64,000 bases of DNA from Letharia columbiana (lineage: Eukaryota; Ascomycota; Lecanoromycetes; Lecanorales; Parmeliaceae), in NCBI RefSeq assembly GCF_014066305.1, contig NW_023501076.1, forward strand, positions 1 to 64,000, given 5' to 3'. Position numbers and translations under genes: made by a program. Shown here piece after piece: positions 20,137-34,366 of the stretch (its first letter is position 1; each line of letters begins with the position of its first letter). The notes under the pieces were generated by a model. It was not told the DNA's origin. It did not search any database and was given only the letters and a program-made list of their open reading frames with translations.

Positions 20137-22331
20137 GTGATTTGCACCGCACAGGTGCATCATGTCCTATGACTGATTGCAACAAATACGAAGCTAGCGT
20201 CCTTTCCTGTTCTAGCCGTAAGTCAGTGGCTGCTGACGGTTGGATGGGTCACGGATGCGTCTCTACCGGTTGGCTCGGTTTCCTCTGCATCAATGCCACT
20301 GTGAGACACAAATTGACCACAGCGAAGCAGGGCTGGCAATAGCTTCAGCTACCACTACTGGACCTGGTACCACGTTACTTCCTGTGAACTTTTCCAACTT
20401 CCACCAAGTGTCTGAAGCAAAACGTTTTCCCAATCTTCCACATTTGGCGTTCTCACGCGCTAATTTCCACTTTCTCTGGTTGGCGGCTTATCGAGATCAC
20501 CCTTCAGGTCATGAGCACCGAGTATCTCGATAGACTATGCACCTGCCCTTCTGTAAACCAATGACAACATTCTCGGCCAGACTTGAGAAGAGCGCCTACC
20601 GTGGATTGAGGTGATGATTGCGTAACGTGAGCCGCTTTGCACCCTTTTTCCTGACCGTACGCCCAACATCTCAGTCATCGTAGGCCACTTTCCAAAGGAA
20701 ACCAGCGGTCCAGCAAGGATGTTCAACGTGCTTATAATGATGTAATGAGATAGCCGGTATCATATGCACCATGGATGCTTTGCGTTCGCCCAGCGCTGCT
20801 TTGATGCTTAATGCTGTCTGTTCGCTCTTGACTCTTTGCTCTCTAGAACGCTACGTATCATCTTCGACGATGCGTGGGTTTTGAGGAAAGCGCCTAGCGA
20901 GTATGATTTGGGATTGACTTAAAAGGGACGCAGATCAGGTGCTGGAGTCCCAGGTGATTCCAGATGCCCTAACTTAGAGGGGGCTTCTTGCCTGTTTGGT
21001 GCAGAATTGGTACGTTCGTCAAAAGCGTTCTAGAAACCTCACTGAAATCAGTTTCCATCTGGCAGCAACAGTGCGCTCGTACCGTGACCATGGCACTTTG
21101 CAGAAAGGTCTGGACAGTCGATGGTATGATTCGATCCACATCCAATATGCAGTCTACTTTGACGAAAGATGCAGTTGGCTCCGTATCTAGACGATCTTAA
21201 TGCCACTCGATATCCACTTACTGGTCTGTCTCACTCAAAGTTGGGGTAATCGAACGAAGCCCGCGCGTGAGATTCTGATACTTCCTGTACTGAGACTTGG
21301 CCATTCGAACAATGTTCTGTGCCCTTGGCGTTGTCGTCCGAAGCCCTCGAGTTGAACGATATATTCTTTGGAACCAATCACAGAGTCTCTCCTGACCTGG
21401 TGCTGATACTCTCCTATTCGCGGAGCTCGGCCAGGATACGAATTGTCTGGTGGCAGAGATGTCAGCCTAGGAACATAGGGTATGCAACTCGAAGCCACTC
21501 AAAATTCCTGCTGGTGGAGTGAAACTATGCACTTTTGTAAGAACGCTGTCAAGGCTTCTCCTGCACTCCGGACATTCAGAGCATTGGTCGGGTTCAGGAC
21601 ACCTCAAGGAAGCTTTATGCGTCCTGGAAGATGTGCTAGGTCAAATAGGTCTCTCATTCCAAACGTCGGTGGATACCGCCAGGCTCCTCTCGTGGAGTTG
21701 CTGCTCGCTTGGCTAGTGTGTTTTGTAGGGTGTGATGTCCGCGTTTCGTCCCATTTCCCTCACGACCACCGACCACTCAACTTTTAGACACCTTATGGCT
21801 CCAATCTCTACAGCTGGCTAGCATCTCAACGGATCGTATCCCGCTTTTCTTGCACGGTGCAGCTTCACTAGTCGCATCTGGTGTTGCGAGGTGTAGCTTG
21901 TTGTCCCGTCGCAATTTTACCTCTTGTCGAACCATTTGTGTATTTGCATCAGGATCAGAGCTCAAGTCGCTCTGTCAATGTAAGTAGACACCTTTCTGGC
22001 CAAAGCATAACTCGCTCGAGTTCTTCCACACATCGGACAAGGACCCTCTTCGTGCGCTCACACACGCGTCACTCAAGTTTAAACGTCCTTGACCTATCTT
22101 CCCCGATTAAATTCATGGCAACTGGAAATGAGGCTGACTCTGAAAAAGAACTCGGTGTCAAGAGACTCATCGCAATCTTGTAGGTATACCTCTCCCCTAT
22201 CCAAAGCACCAATAGTTGTGGAAGATTTTGTAGCACCTGATTACATTCAGGGGATCGTTCTCATGTGATCTTTTGTTGGCAGCGCTTGTTAGCATCATGC
22301 AGTGTTGACACCGAGTTGCTCAGTGCCGAGC
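20137..22331. other. Gene-poor intergenic region
   Basis: About 2.2 kb between ARPC4 and the start of the RRM gene. Only short ORFs on both strands without family features. A short frame starting ATG at 22116 (MATGNEADSEKELGVKRL) is coding-like and might be an upstream exon or uORF of the next gene, but no clean splice joins it in frame. Confidence 0.45.
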
Positions 22332-25300
22332 ATGGATTCGACGGAGTCCCCTGAATGGATGTATGAAGAGGGCGATGCATTGGCGGAAGGGACAATAAAA
22401 ACAACAAGCAGCCGCAAATCTTCTGCAAATCCAGCAGAACCTATCAAGAAGACTAGACTGTTCAGCCTGGCAGATTCACCCAAGCCAACCGCGGCAACTG
22501 TGGTGGCTGGAAGCGGGTCAACACAGCTCAATCTTACTACCTCCGCTTTCCATTCATCTCAGAACCTCGACATCTTGGAACCTTTCTTCGAATCTGATTA
22601 TCCCTCACAAAGATTTCGACCCGAGGCATACGAAGAAGAGGACTCAGCAGAACCATACTACTCTCCTCCATCAACATTCATACCACTGGCATCTCCAAAT
22701 GATATGAAAGTCCAAGATCAAACCTCTTCGTCGTTATTGTCGTCAGTGGCCCAGGTGAGAGGGTCCTATTTGTCAATCACCTACAACACTAACTTCTGAC
22801 ATCTCAGACGATGACTCCTTCATCAAATCAACAGTACCAGGGACAAAAGCTGGCACCCACTCCTGTGTCAGACCAACAGTACACAGGAGTATCTCTGGAC
22901 CCAAAGCAACGCGGTAGTCTCACTTCCCACGGAGCGTTCATGCCCTCTTCAGCCCCCCCTCGCGAGAATCACAATCGAGGAGATATCCAAGCCGCAGAAT
23001 TTCTCACAACTCTACGCAGTGCTCAAGGGTCATCAACTCTAGGTCATTATCACAAGGGTCCTTCATTCAGCACGATGGCCCATAACATATCGACGCATGC
23101 TGGGACCAATGACAGTCCGTTCAGTTCCGAGGCTGAGATTCATCCAAGCTCAGGAGTTCCTTTGAATCAATCTGACAAGACCATGCCCACCACGACACTA
23201 CCCCAAAATGCCAACTTCCCTCAGCTTGCAGAACACCAAGGAATCCATGATTGGAACAGTAGTGTTTTCGACGACCGCTGGCTCTTGCAGCCCGAGGAGA
23301 TATGGAACTTAGAGGCTCGGCGTGAGTCCATCATCACCGTATCCCCTGAGAGGCAATCTTTGAACCATGAAATCTCTCACGCTGTTGATCAAATGGGCTC
23401 GCGTATAGAGGGATCTCGGCGCTCGTCAACCCAGAACGCGCATATGCAACGCCTCGTTCGTGAAGCGGGAGATAAGAATGAGCAGCTTCGTGGCCGTCAG
23501 GTGTCGACTGCGCCTACTGAAACACGTTTGTGTGAGAATAGTGATACGCTCGCTGCTGGTCGGAAGGGCAACCATACCAATCAGTAAGTTTGAATATCCT
23601 CATGCTATCTCCTAGGCACTGACAACGAGCTCAGGCTAGTACCAACACCGCCTGAGCTTGACAGACTTCGAGAATGCGTCCACGAATTGGAAGCAGGAAG
23701 TGGTGATCTACCTTCAGGGCTCCAATCTCGTCCCGACGTCATCCGCAGCTTTTTCTACGAGCGCATTTTTGGGCCAATCGGACCTCCGAATCCACTTAGT
23801 GCAAGTGAGGCACAGAACGTGACCGAAGTAGGCGGACGTTTCATTAGCCTTGGAGCGCTGCGCGAGCAAATCGTGAGAGATATCGAAGACCTGGTTCAGT
23901 TTATGCTCTCACCGGTAGGAGAAGGGATCCGCTCCGACACAAGTGGTCGTACCCCAACGACTACCAACAAGCTGGCTTTCAGCGACCAGCCCGCTGCTGT
24001 CGAGAGCCGCAAGTCCAATAACTCGCAGCTTCAATCATTGGGAGGAGATTCTTCTACAATCGATGTGCCTATGGACCAGCGTCGTAATGCCAACCTACCA
24101 ACTACCATCGGAGATGGAGTCCAGCGAAAGACTCAGGCTCTTTTTCCTCGCAGCGTCGGCCAGACTCGTCCTCAATTGCATGATCCTATCACAGCTTCTA
24201 ACCCACACAATATGGGGCAGCAAGGCGCAGCTGGATTTGGCCAAGGTGGCATTATGTCATCAGTTCCTCCCCACGGTAGTTACACTGAAGTTGGAAATGG
24301 GCCAACCGGAGCGTTGACTTTCGCTTATGGTGGACCTCCACAGCACCAGTTCGGCGGGTATCCCGGCGCTTTTCTTGTTGGACCTAGTGGACATCCTAGT
24401 CAAATGCAGTACCCGCAGGCCTTTGGCTACCAACAGTCCTCTTACGTTGCTCCTCAGCCCATGGCGTATGGCAATTTCTGGCCGCAGCCCTATGGACAGC
24501 CTACTTCCGCTTATCCAATGTACGGCCAGCAGCCTACGATTGGTCGTCCAGAATACCTACCTCCTCCGCTGCCGAACGATCGTTCCTACGCACGTCCGCC
24601 TGCGACGAATCGTATCGCTCCTCTCTACGCTCAGACCACTGCCTTTCAAACACCTGCGATAGCTCAAGCTCGTCAGCTTCCTGGAGCCTTCCATCAGATT
24701 TCGGAGTGGCAGAATCGATTCGGCCCTCAGCTAACCGTGAAGCCAGACCTGCCTTCCTTACCCTATCGTGCTGGATCAGATGCTATGTTCCCACACACCT
24801 TTGGGGGAGCCAGCGTTCGCTTTCAGAACCTTACTCGCGACGTTCCTCCTAGCCTTGACACAGTGTCCGCCGAAGAGAACGTACCCTTTATCGAGACAGC
24901 CAGATCAACAAAGCCGGCTGAATGGGGTGTGCTGAAGGTTGGAAACGTAAGTAAGAAATAATTTTGAGGATGCTTTCATGCGTCGCGACATTCATGTCTT
25001 GGCCACTACTGTCCTTCAGAAAGATATACGTCTATCAATGGTTGACCTTGGTCAGCTGGACACAGTCTAAGGACAAATGTTCCTCTGCAGTGACTCCAGT
25101 ACCTCTTTACAGAGCTGCAGTAGCTCGCATTGTACTTTAGCTTTAAATTGCGTTACTCTTCATTCAGGCATTTCTTCACTTCTTTGGAGTACCTGCATCT
25201 GTAACATTTGGGGAATGATTTTGAACAGTATGACTGATATTTACGGAGAGTCTGTCTTTTGGTTGTCTCTGCGCCCGAAGTTTTGCCGTCTAGCGAAGAT

Positions 25301-26581
25301 TTCGTTCCTCATGTTTACTCTTTTACTACATTGCCAAAGCTGACATCTATCCCCGTACCAGATTCCCTATGACCTCACCAAGGCCCAAGTCATGGCATTC
25401 CTGGGACCTCATGCTAAGGTCATCACCTCAGACGTCGGTCCAGCCATCCACATCATCATGGATCGCCCCACAGGCAAGACGATGGATTGCTATGTCGAGT
25501 TTTTTTCCACGCCGGATGCTCGCGCTGCCTCCAATTCCCTCAACCTTCGTCCTAGGCACATGGTCCGCGTCAATGACCGTGTTGTGGATGTGGCCACGAG
25601 TAGTCAGGCTGAATTGCTCAAGGAGCTTTTCCCCAAGGCGAAGAATGTGAACTGGGAGGGAGGGATGCCCACGATCCAAGAGGCAAAGGAACTGTACAAC
25701 ACAGGGTTTAAGACCTTTGTCAGTGCGGAGGAGATGGGTTTGCTGGTCCGGCATGCTGAGCAGCCGCATCGCGTGAGTGATATGACCGGCCTCTACCCTT
25801 CGTTCATTGCTCGACTGACAAATGCCTGCAGTCAAACTTCACTCAGCGATCTCCGCAACGTACTTATGAAGCAATGATCTCGCTCCTTGCCAAGTTCCCT
25901 TGGTATGCGACAAAACACTACACCTTGGCTACCCGCAACCAGATTTTCGCCGCCACTCGCTCGATGTTACACATTCTGTCCATCAACCTGAGCAAGAGCT
26001 ACAAATCTTCTGCCGGAGGCTTTGATGATCATAGTCCTGCCAGTTCCTATGGTTCTCCAATGAAGAGGGGCGGTTCCAAGTTCACAGGATCCCCCCATAT
26101 CACAGAAGACCTGTTAAGAGATCTCTTGTCGGCCGCATTGAATGCTGCAGGCTTTTCAGAGAAACAGCGCTGGGAGCTTTCCGAAGCGACTGATTATGCG
26201 CGTCACCACTTCCGTATTAGCCCACTAAGTCAATGGTGGCCGTTCGAAGTCCTTGGCCGTAAGCCACACATGGATGAAGATGTTGTTGAGGTAAGCATGG
26301 GCAATCCCGCTTATAAGCTGGCCCATGACTGGTAATGGTTTTGCTAATTGGTCATGATTCAACAGTTCTATGCGGACGTCATCGCCAACAATCCAGTCAC
26401 TCGACCCAACATGGGACCCTTCGGAAGAATCGCACATGTCACGGAGCATATCGACCTTGAGGCCAATACCATGGACGCAATCGGAGACTTGGAGTGGAAG
26501 CTTCTCTATGCCCTTATCCCAGGTGGACTTACTGGTGAACTAGGGGACGACCTGCAAGATGCGATGGGAGGCCGGTTGTGA
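22332..26581 (+). CDS. Large RRM-containing RNA-binding protein
   Basis: Six exons: 22332-22754, 22808-23583, 23635-24946, 25362-25772, 25832-26290 and 26366-26581; phases agree throughout and give 1199 codons. The first about 850 residues are low complexity, Ser/Pro/Gln-rich with a Tyr/Gly/Pro/Gln block (YGQPTSAYPMYGQQP) that suggests a phase-separating or scaffold region. The RRM begins at WGVLKVGNIPYDLTKAQVMAFLG, with RNP2 VLKVGNIP formed only after splicing the 415-nt intron 24947-25361, and RNP1-like MDCYVEFFS. After it come helical segments including RTYEAMISLLAKFPWY, and a conserved end FYADVIANNPVTRPNMGPFG. Likely a post-transcriptional regulator; I cannot name an orthologue. An upstream in-frame ATG at 22302 would add ten residues. 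Confidence 0.88.
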
Positions 26582-28690
26582 TGGAGCGATTGATGGAGAG
26601 GCAAGGGGTGTCTGGTGGACGTATGATGAGAAAAGTTTGGTCCTTTTCTCCCGGAATGATTCGTATGCTTGCTTCAAAGTCCCTAGAGGCTTGTGAGGCA
26701 TTGGATGCTTTGCTGCTTGCTGCTCGCAACGCCTAGTCGAGTTTCTGTTTCTTGGCTAGGGCAGAGTAGCACCGCAGCAAGGCACGGGTATTGAACCACA
26801 AAACAGTCAGGCTCAAAGAGGCAACCTTCACAAGGATGCATTTGACGGTGGAAAACAGCAAGCAGGGTGCATCAGATAGACAGCGAATTGCACAGTGTGA
26901 CGTAGACTCGTTCGAATAGCATGCAACATGAATATTTGATTTTAGCACGTGTCTGCTGATTCTTTGTGCGCTTCATAGTTCCTCTCATACCTGTTCGGTA
27001 TGGAAAACGGTCTGACTGAATCCTATGCCCGTCAATGACTATGTTACCAAGTCTTCCTAGCTGGCCTAGATGTGAGCCCTAGGCATTGAGCTCCATACCT
27101 GGTGCTACCCACGTTCGTCCGTCTAAATAGGTCCGTTGAGTCGCATGTGGGCTCGACAATCCAATACTTACCCGATCGCTCTTCAAGCCCAATTTGGCGC
27201 AAGCCTCTTTTTTTCTTTGTTTTCTTTCTTTTTTTCCTTTCTTTTTCACGAAATATCTTCGTAGCTGACCGATGGGATCTCTCGTTAGAATTGCAGGAGC
27301 AAGGATCTCGACGCAACAGCTTTCCATGTGCAACTGCAAGTCACCCTCGGCAAAGCTCGGGGTATTCTAAGAAAGCCGGCGACATGCTTTTACAATTGAG
27401 AAAGCCAAGAAGGCAATTATAATGCTAAAGTAACATCTCGATAAGACTGCACTTCTGAACTTACATTATAGATGCCGACTCAGGAGGCAGGTAACTTTTG
27501 CCGTGGTAAGATAAGATACCTCGGATACCTACCTTAGCATCATTAAAGGTAGCTTGCGCAACATTCAAACCTTCAACGGATTCCGACTCGAAATTTCTTT
27601 ACCGGGTCTACCTGGTAATTGCAGTAGCCATCAAGAGAAGCATGCATGCAGCCACAAGATGTTGAGTTTCACTACAAAGCTGGATGACTCGAACATCCTC
27701 TTGTTACTATGTACGAGCTATCGGAGATCGTCGTCATTGTCCCAGTCGTGCTCTTGCATTCGGTCTCAGGGCAGCGACGGTAATCCTAGGAAGCTAACCT
27801 CGTAATTGGTACTGTGACTGCATGCTGCGATGCTTGTAAGTCATGCCATGCCTGTTTTGTCTGCTTTTCCAACTCAAGCACTCTTTCGAGTGGTTCCCTC
27901 CTTCCTCCCGCATGTGATCACAGTTTGGAGTTTTGGCTAGCAAATAGCGCTAATGCATTCGCTCCTCGTTCCCTCGACGGGCGCATTACATAGAAATGTC
28001 CTGATCAACTGGCAACGCGGCCTGCATCATGCACAAACACCTCATCGTACTCACACCTTCCACATGTTCCAGTCCATTGATGATGAGCTGGCATCGCCAA
28101 TACACCCTACTCGGCAGATCCTCCCAGGCAGTTGGCCACAGTACGTTACGAGTACGAGTACCTGCCAGCAGTCGATAAGCCCATGATCATTCGACTCCTG
28201 TGCTCTATTGCCTTTCATTACCTGACCCTATTTCCCCGTGGTGGTTGACTTCAATCATTTGAAGGAATCTTGATCAAGGAATGTTGATAATTTGATTATT
28301 GTTGAGGCCTTGGCCTGGGATAGAAAAGAAAGTAGAAATTCTCGGCCCGCTGAGCATCCCTTCCGCCTCCGTTAATTCGTCTAATTTATCGTCTTTTCCA
28401 TCAAGCATGTTTTACTTTAAAATTCGAGCGGAATCTAGCTCTTAGACTCGCATACATTTCCAGTCATCTGACCTTCCACAACACTACTTTACTTTACCGG
28501 CATACTACCCTGCCGTATTGGCCCGCAGGATTTTGACCCTTGACCCCTAAAGCAGCGACAAACCGCACTCCCGACTCGGCCGAAGCCAATGGATTACCAC
28601 TACCTTACACTTACCACTGGACAAGGTCCGTGTCATCCCTGGGGAAATCATTCGCCCGCCCAAGACGGACGCATTCTTGGCCGCATTGCT

Positions 28691-28735
28691 CGACATACCT
28701 ACGACCGACATACCTACTACCGACATACCTACTAC
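28691..28735. repeat. Tandem repeat, 3 x 15 bp
   Basis: Three consecutive copies of CGACATACCTACTAC; the first copy has one difference (ACGAC for ACTAC). Short minisatellite in gene-free DNA. Confidence 0.9.
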
Positions 28736-31700
28736 CCTGAACCTAGTAGTAGCACACCAGGCGGTTGGACAACTTCATCCTTCTGCCGTAACAAGCCCTT
28801 TTAGGCTCCTAGCTACATCTTTTCTCGACTCCGTAATCCGTATCGACCGACCCGTACCTTAGCCATCACAATAATGGCGCCACTTTACACTATTTCGTAA
28901 ACACATGTCAAAATCCTGCCTTCCAAGAGCTACGACGGGCTGATTCCAAGATCTGCAAATAGAAACAACACTATCCGCCGTTGCACTTACATCGAAGAGA
29001 GGCAGCCTAGTCTCATCACCATCAGGACCGAAGTGGGACCGCGCTGACATCCATGCGCTTCGCGTGAAACCAGGTGGTGTAACAGAAGATGAGGTAGAAG
29101 ATTGCTTCATTCGATGACATAGTCGTAGGCTGTAGCATCCTCCAACGCCGAAGTCCACATCCATGCGAAGTTTCTTTCTTTCGCAATGGAGGGCCAAATG
29201 AAGCGATCAGGATTCATGCTTGCGCTTTTACTTGCCTCCGCACGCAGCATCGAACATGGAACGTTCGGGTGAACGGAAATTGACGTGATCACAAGACACC
29301 ACCATTCGTAGGCTTGAAGCGAATGAGCAAAGGAGCAGCTGTCCTTGCCGAGCCTGCATCAATATTACTTGCATCTTTTGGCTTGCATGCTTCGAAGCGC
29401 TGAGCCTTGTCTCATATTGATACACGCCCCCCCATGCAGCGTCCCGTTCCCGCTTCTGATCACGGCAGCCTCACGAGACACCGAGACACATGGCACTCGC
29501 TTCGAGCCGTCAGCATGGAACCCAAGCGAAATATCCCAATTCCCCAAAAGCCAGCCCGCTGCTCGCACCGGCTCTACCCTCTACCCTATGGGGCCGCATA
29601 GCTTCAGAGTTGCCTTTCTAGCCGAACCTTCGGTGCGCGGTAAACGAGCCTTGATCTCAACCAGTCCACTCCCTACCTTTTTCCATCTTCCATTTTCCAT
29701 TTCCCATCTTACTCAAGTCTCACAAGCCCCAATCATGCGCCATAGCGAATGGAATCAATTCTCCTTACGTCAAGGACCCCACAATCAAGCGGTGTGACAA
29801 CCTACATGTCAAAGGTGTTCTAGGCGTAGGTCGGAAATTGACGGTCCCCGCTATGCCATGCAGTCTGTCGGTCTAAATGGCGCACCCGATTCCCAAGGAG
29901 GGGGGGGGGAGGGGCGACGCATGTGGTGGGATTTGTGTACCAGGCAAGAGTCAAAAGGCCATCAGCCACCACCACATGCGTGACAATATGGATACTGGCA
30001 AAATACGGCATTGTTAAGATGATCGCGGAGAGTAAATTCTACATCGTTAAGACGGCTTTTGTCAGCATTTATTGCACTCCCCGTATTAGAATTTTCTTTT
30101 CTTTTGGAAAGCATGAACCAGCAGTGCCCCTCATAACAAATACTGTGCCACACTTCAGCGGCAACCCCCTGTTTCTACGCTAAAGTGCGTCATTACGTGC
30201 AGCACGCTTTCGCAGATTCGCACCTGGTGCTTGTCTCGGAACGGCTTAGCTTTTCTGCGCGTCGATGCCCAAGAATATCCCTGCACAGGGACTTGGTGTG
30301 GATGCGCACATGTGCGGAGAGATTTGATGAGGGAAATCCGTTCAGGCTTCCAACTACTGCAGCTTATTGGAACGTTCTCGACTTGATCGCTTGCACATGA
30401 CACCTTCAGCTAGCCACAGTCAGGCAAGATTGCGAAATACTATTACCGTCGACCACACCGCTCTGAGGGAGTCAAGATTACGAGCGGCAAAGCTGGGAGT
30501 TTGGCAAAAGAAGTTGCCACTTGGCCGGGATTGGCTTTGGTGCATGGCTTGAAACCAAAGTCACCTCGAGCGGGAAATGTTGTCTTTTTGAACTTTCTCC
30601 ACTAATTGGCGCTGTGGCATCATACATGTAAGTATCGAGAGTCTGACACGGCCAAACCCTGATGGCTTTCCTTCGTGCCGAACCGTAATTCCTGTAACGT
30701 GTTCACACGCTCGTCGGAGCTTCGCACTCCGTACTACCTACTTGATCTCGATAATGCATAAGCCACGTCAGCCTCGGCTTGACGCATGCACGAAAACCCT
30801 GTCTTCCATGCGCACGAGATGTAAAGGCCAGACGCCCTTTTTTCCATGGCCTGAGAAAAAGTATCGTGCCTTGCTGGCCCAAACCGTGCGTGGCTCTGAC
30901 AATTATTGGCGCCATTTTCTGGGTGGCCTCCTGATGCGGATTACTTTACAGAGAGAAAAGAGACTTTCGGCCGTGAGGAGAGCTAAGGACTAGGGTCATC
31001 ATCCTGGAGCAGCGGCACCTCAGGCGGCGTGGTCGATCCTCGCGTGGTCGTCAAGGTTTATATCATCCACACTATCTCCATTCCGGCCCACCGATCAACG
31101 CGCTCATTCGTCACCCGTCTATCTTTTCCCTACTATTTCTCGCCATCTCTTTCTTGCACTTATGCCGCCGTACTCTTTCGATCGAAACATTGCTTTGATA
31201 GCAATGACTTGATTCCAGCAAATGCGCTTTGACCCCGGCATGCCTGGGAGCAAGGGACAGGGGAAAGACGGCAAGGAGGTACCAAGACGAAGGAAGTGGC
31301 CCCCAAGCCAACTGAGCCAGCTATTCCCAAAGTGTACATAATCAGCGAAAGATCCCGCCAATGACAACGATTCCAGCGCGGGCTGAGCCTTCGTGCATCA
31401 GCCCAATTTTGACCTTGCAGCGGTTCGGGTTCGCCAAAGCACACTCATCATACTCACTGCCACTTTAAGCCTACGAGATGTATTGAATACGGGATCAAAG
31501 TCAGCGCTTTATGTATGGATCGAATACATACACTTGTCCTGAGCAAAGATTCACACATGTCGCAGGGAAGCATTATGAAACCAGGAGGTTACAAGGGTAC
31601 CTTTATATATGGTCGCGTTCTTTCAGCTGTCAGCCCTGAGCAAGCAGTTTAGACGTCGTAGAATGTAAAGTACCGTAATCAACTGATCAAGGTGAAACTG

Positions 31701-32477
31701 ATTTTCTTCGTTCCCAGTTTCCATTTTTCCCTTGTTTATGTGTTTTGTTGTATTGTGTTGCATCTTTTTTAAGTCACCGCATCACCTCCCACCCCTACAC
31801 CCAACAAGCTTTCGGCATAAAGGGGAGCGCGACATCCCTTCTTAGACTTTTGGACGCTGGATGTCTCTAAACGAGAAGCAGCATAAACTTTCCGATTTCC
31901 AGCCGGGTGCCTTTGGTTCAAATTCACATTTCACACAGCTGACCTGGATGATCATTCTTGTTACTGTTATTAAGTATGTATTATTGATTGTTATTATTGT
32001 TATTACAAGTGGCGGTATAGGTGGAGTACGAGGCGGATTCGTGTACTAAAAAGTATGGTCACTGGTCAGGCTCCAACACTAAGCAAAACGCTCATACCTT
32101 ACTGTACTTTACGTTGCTCCTTCAAGCCCACACGCACCACGCGGGATCCTACCTCGACCACCATTCTCCTTCTCAGACGGCCGTCACAGACCTCGCAGGA
32201 TTCTTGGACTTATATACCTAGCCAGTGATAGAGATAATATTGATTGAATTTTGCCGCTGGACACAGCAAGCACATCGGTCTATGAGACTAAGAAAGACAG
32301 GTGCCGCTCCCGCCTGCCACAATTCCCAAGGACCGGCTTTTACCAGCGTGCGAAAAAAAGGGAACCTAAATACCCGGAACCCATTCAGCTGGGTCCGTCC
32401 CTTCCCTTCCCCCAAACTCATCACAATTCTTCCAACCAAAAAATAAATTAATAAAAAATAGATTAAAAAAAAACATC

Positions 32478-32501
32478 ATTTACACATTTACACATTTACA
32501 C
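32478..32501. repeat. Tandem repeat, 3 x 8 bp
   Basis: Three perfect copies of ATTTACAC just downstream of an A-rich stretch, about 400 bases upstream of the Zn2Cys6 gene start. Confidence 0.9.
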
Positions 32502-32901
32502 ATCGCATTTCGCCCTTCATCCCCTCCCCCCAATCACTAATCACCAATCATCCAACACCCGCCAACACATAACTTCCTCTCGACACACGTCCTCGATCAT
32601 TCGCCACTGGTCCTCAATTGAAGCATCCAATAGCCATCACGAGCATCGGAGCTTACTCAATCAGTCGCTCCTTCCGCTTCTACCCTTCACGAACACCCGG
32701 TCGTTAACTGTGAACCTGTCATCCATCGCCGCTCGGCCTTCACCGCAACTTTATTTTTCGATCTGGTCATTCCATCCGACCCACTACCCACAACCGTCTC
32801 CTGACCCAAATCTGACCGCTACTTGAGGAACATGAGAATAGGTCCAAGGCATCTCTAAAACAACTTCACTCACAAAAGGTCAACCGCCTCGCATTCCGCC
32901 A

Positions 32902-34366
32902 ATGTCCAGCGATCCAAACAAACCCGGACAGTATCCGCCTCCGCAGTGGGATAGCCAACCACAAAGAGGTGCATATCCAGTCCCACCACATTATCGAGTA
33001 AGTACCTCTACATCAATCATCATCATCATCATCATCACCTTCGTCGTTCTGTCCCTCTGCTAACGTAAGCTCGCAAAGGGTCCTCCGCAACCGGGCTACG
33101 GAAGTTCTCCATCAACACCTGGCGAGATGGTAACTCTACCTCCACCTCCACAGGGCCATCCAGACATGCGATACGCAATGCCACCCCACGATATGTATTC
33201 TCCTTACGGGCCTCCCGATCCTCGAGCTATGGGACAACCTCACATGGGCTATCAGAGTCAACCGGCACCGAGGCAGCGGACGGCCATCGCGTGTCGCTAT
33301 TGTAGGCGGCGCAAGGTACGTCATGGCTCGCCTCGAACATGTCTCGAGTCATGCTGATCCGGTGCAGATTCGTTGCTCTGGCTTCGAAGCATCAGATGAC
33401 GGTCGATGTACCAACTGCCAACGCTTCCAGCAAGAATGCATCTTCACCCCAGTCTCCTCCCAAGCGCAAGCCTTTGTGCCAGCCCACACTGCGTATCCAC
33501 ACCTTCGCAATACTGGGGCTCTGCAACCCCAACGTGGTGGAAGGCCGTTGTATCCTCAACAAGGGCAGCCTGCTATTTACGGGGCTCACGGACAACCACT
33601 GGGGCCAATGACACACGACCCTAATTACCCGCCGCCTCACGGCTACCCTATGCCGCCTCCTGGGCCATATCAAGGCGGCCCCGTCTACGATGATCGAGGC
33701 CACCCACAGCCTCCCCATGCTCAAGATAAAGTGAGTCTCAAACGTCTCCGTTCGGACGAGTCTTTCCAGCCTGCTCCTCCCCCACCTGCACCTCCAGAAG
33801 AGTACTCCTCTCACCCCTACCAGGGTCGTCCTCCGGCCTCAACTGGTCGCCGTGGCTCCGGTGGGGCATATGAGTATCCAGACCCAACTGGCCTTGTCCC
33901 TGTTTCACCTGCATCATCTGCGACTTCTTATCAATCAGCTCCTTACCCGCCACAGGGTCCAAATCCTTACTATCCTCCCCCTCAACAGCCGCAACCGCCC
34001 CCGCCACAGCAGCAGCAGCAGCAGCCCCCGCCAGCACGTCGCACATCGCCTCAATCGGCCTACTCATACGATGCACGTGCCTCGGGCTCGCCTCACGGAA
34101 GCACCTCATCCGCTTCTGCCTACAATTACCCCGGTGGTCTCCACCCACCTCAAGTGTTGCCTCCAAGAGAAGGACGGACACCTCCACCGGCGCAGGGACA
34201 GACTCGTGAGGGCAACGGCAATGGAAATGGCAACGGTAGTGCGCAGCGGGGAGGGATGGCTGTCCGAGATTTGCTAGGTCCAGGACAGGCGCAAGACAAC
34301 TCTGGTGGCAGGTCGAGTGCGGATAGTGATATGTTAAGGGCCTTGAACAAAAAGGGTCCTAGCTAG
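32902..34366 (+). CDS. Zn2Cys6 (fungal binuclear cluster) DNA-binding protein
   Basis: Exons 32902-32997, 33079-33315 and 33368-34366; introns begin GTAAGT and GTACGT. Joined frame 444 codons. The zinc cluster (residues about 105-140) is split by intron 2: CRYCRRRK joins to IRCSGFEASDDGRCTNC and then QRFQQEC, giving C-x2-C-x6-C-x10-C-x2-C-x6-C. The remainder is very rich in Pro, Gln, Gly and Tyr with poly-Gln (CAG run near 34011-34026) and short Gly-Asn repeats (NGNGNGNGS); no fungal-specific transcription factor middle-homology region is seen. The C-terminus GMAVRDLLGPG and SADSDMLRALNKKGPS looks conserved. Probable DNA-binding transcription factor; target unknown. The 5' region is long and CT-rich, suggesting a long leader. 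Confidence 0.9.

Larger units (their letters stand above)
26582..32901. other. 6.3-kb gene-free region
   Basis: No ORF on either strand shows a family signature, plausible splice pattern or sensible composition; the longest frames are about 150 codons and overlap others. Present are a pyrimidine-rich tract (27206-27248), a 15-bp tandem repeat (28691-28735), poly-G at about 29901-29911, and an 8-bp tandem repeat (32478-32501). The final 300-400 bases are CT-rich and probably form the promoter and 5' leader of the Zn2Cys6 gene. It may hold non-coding RNA or decayed sequence, but I see no direct evidence. Confidence 0.5.
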
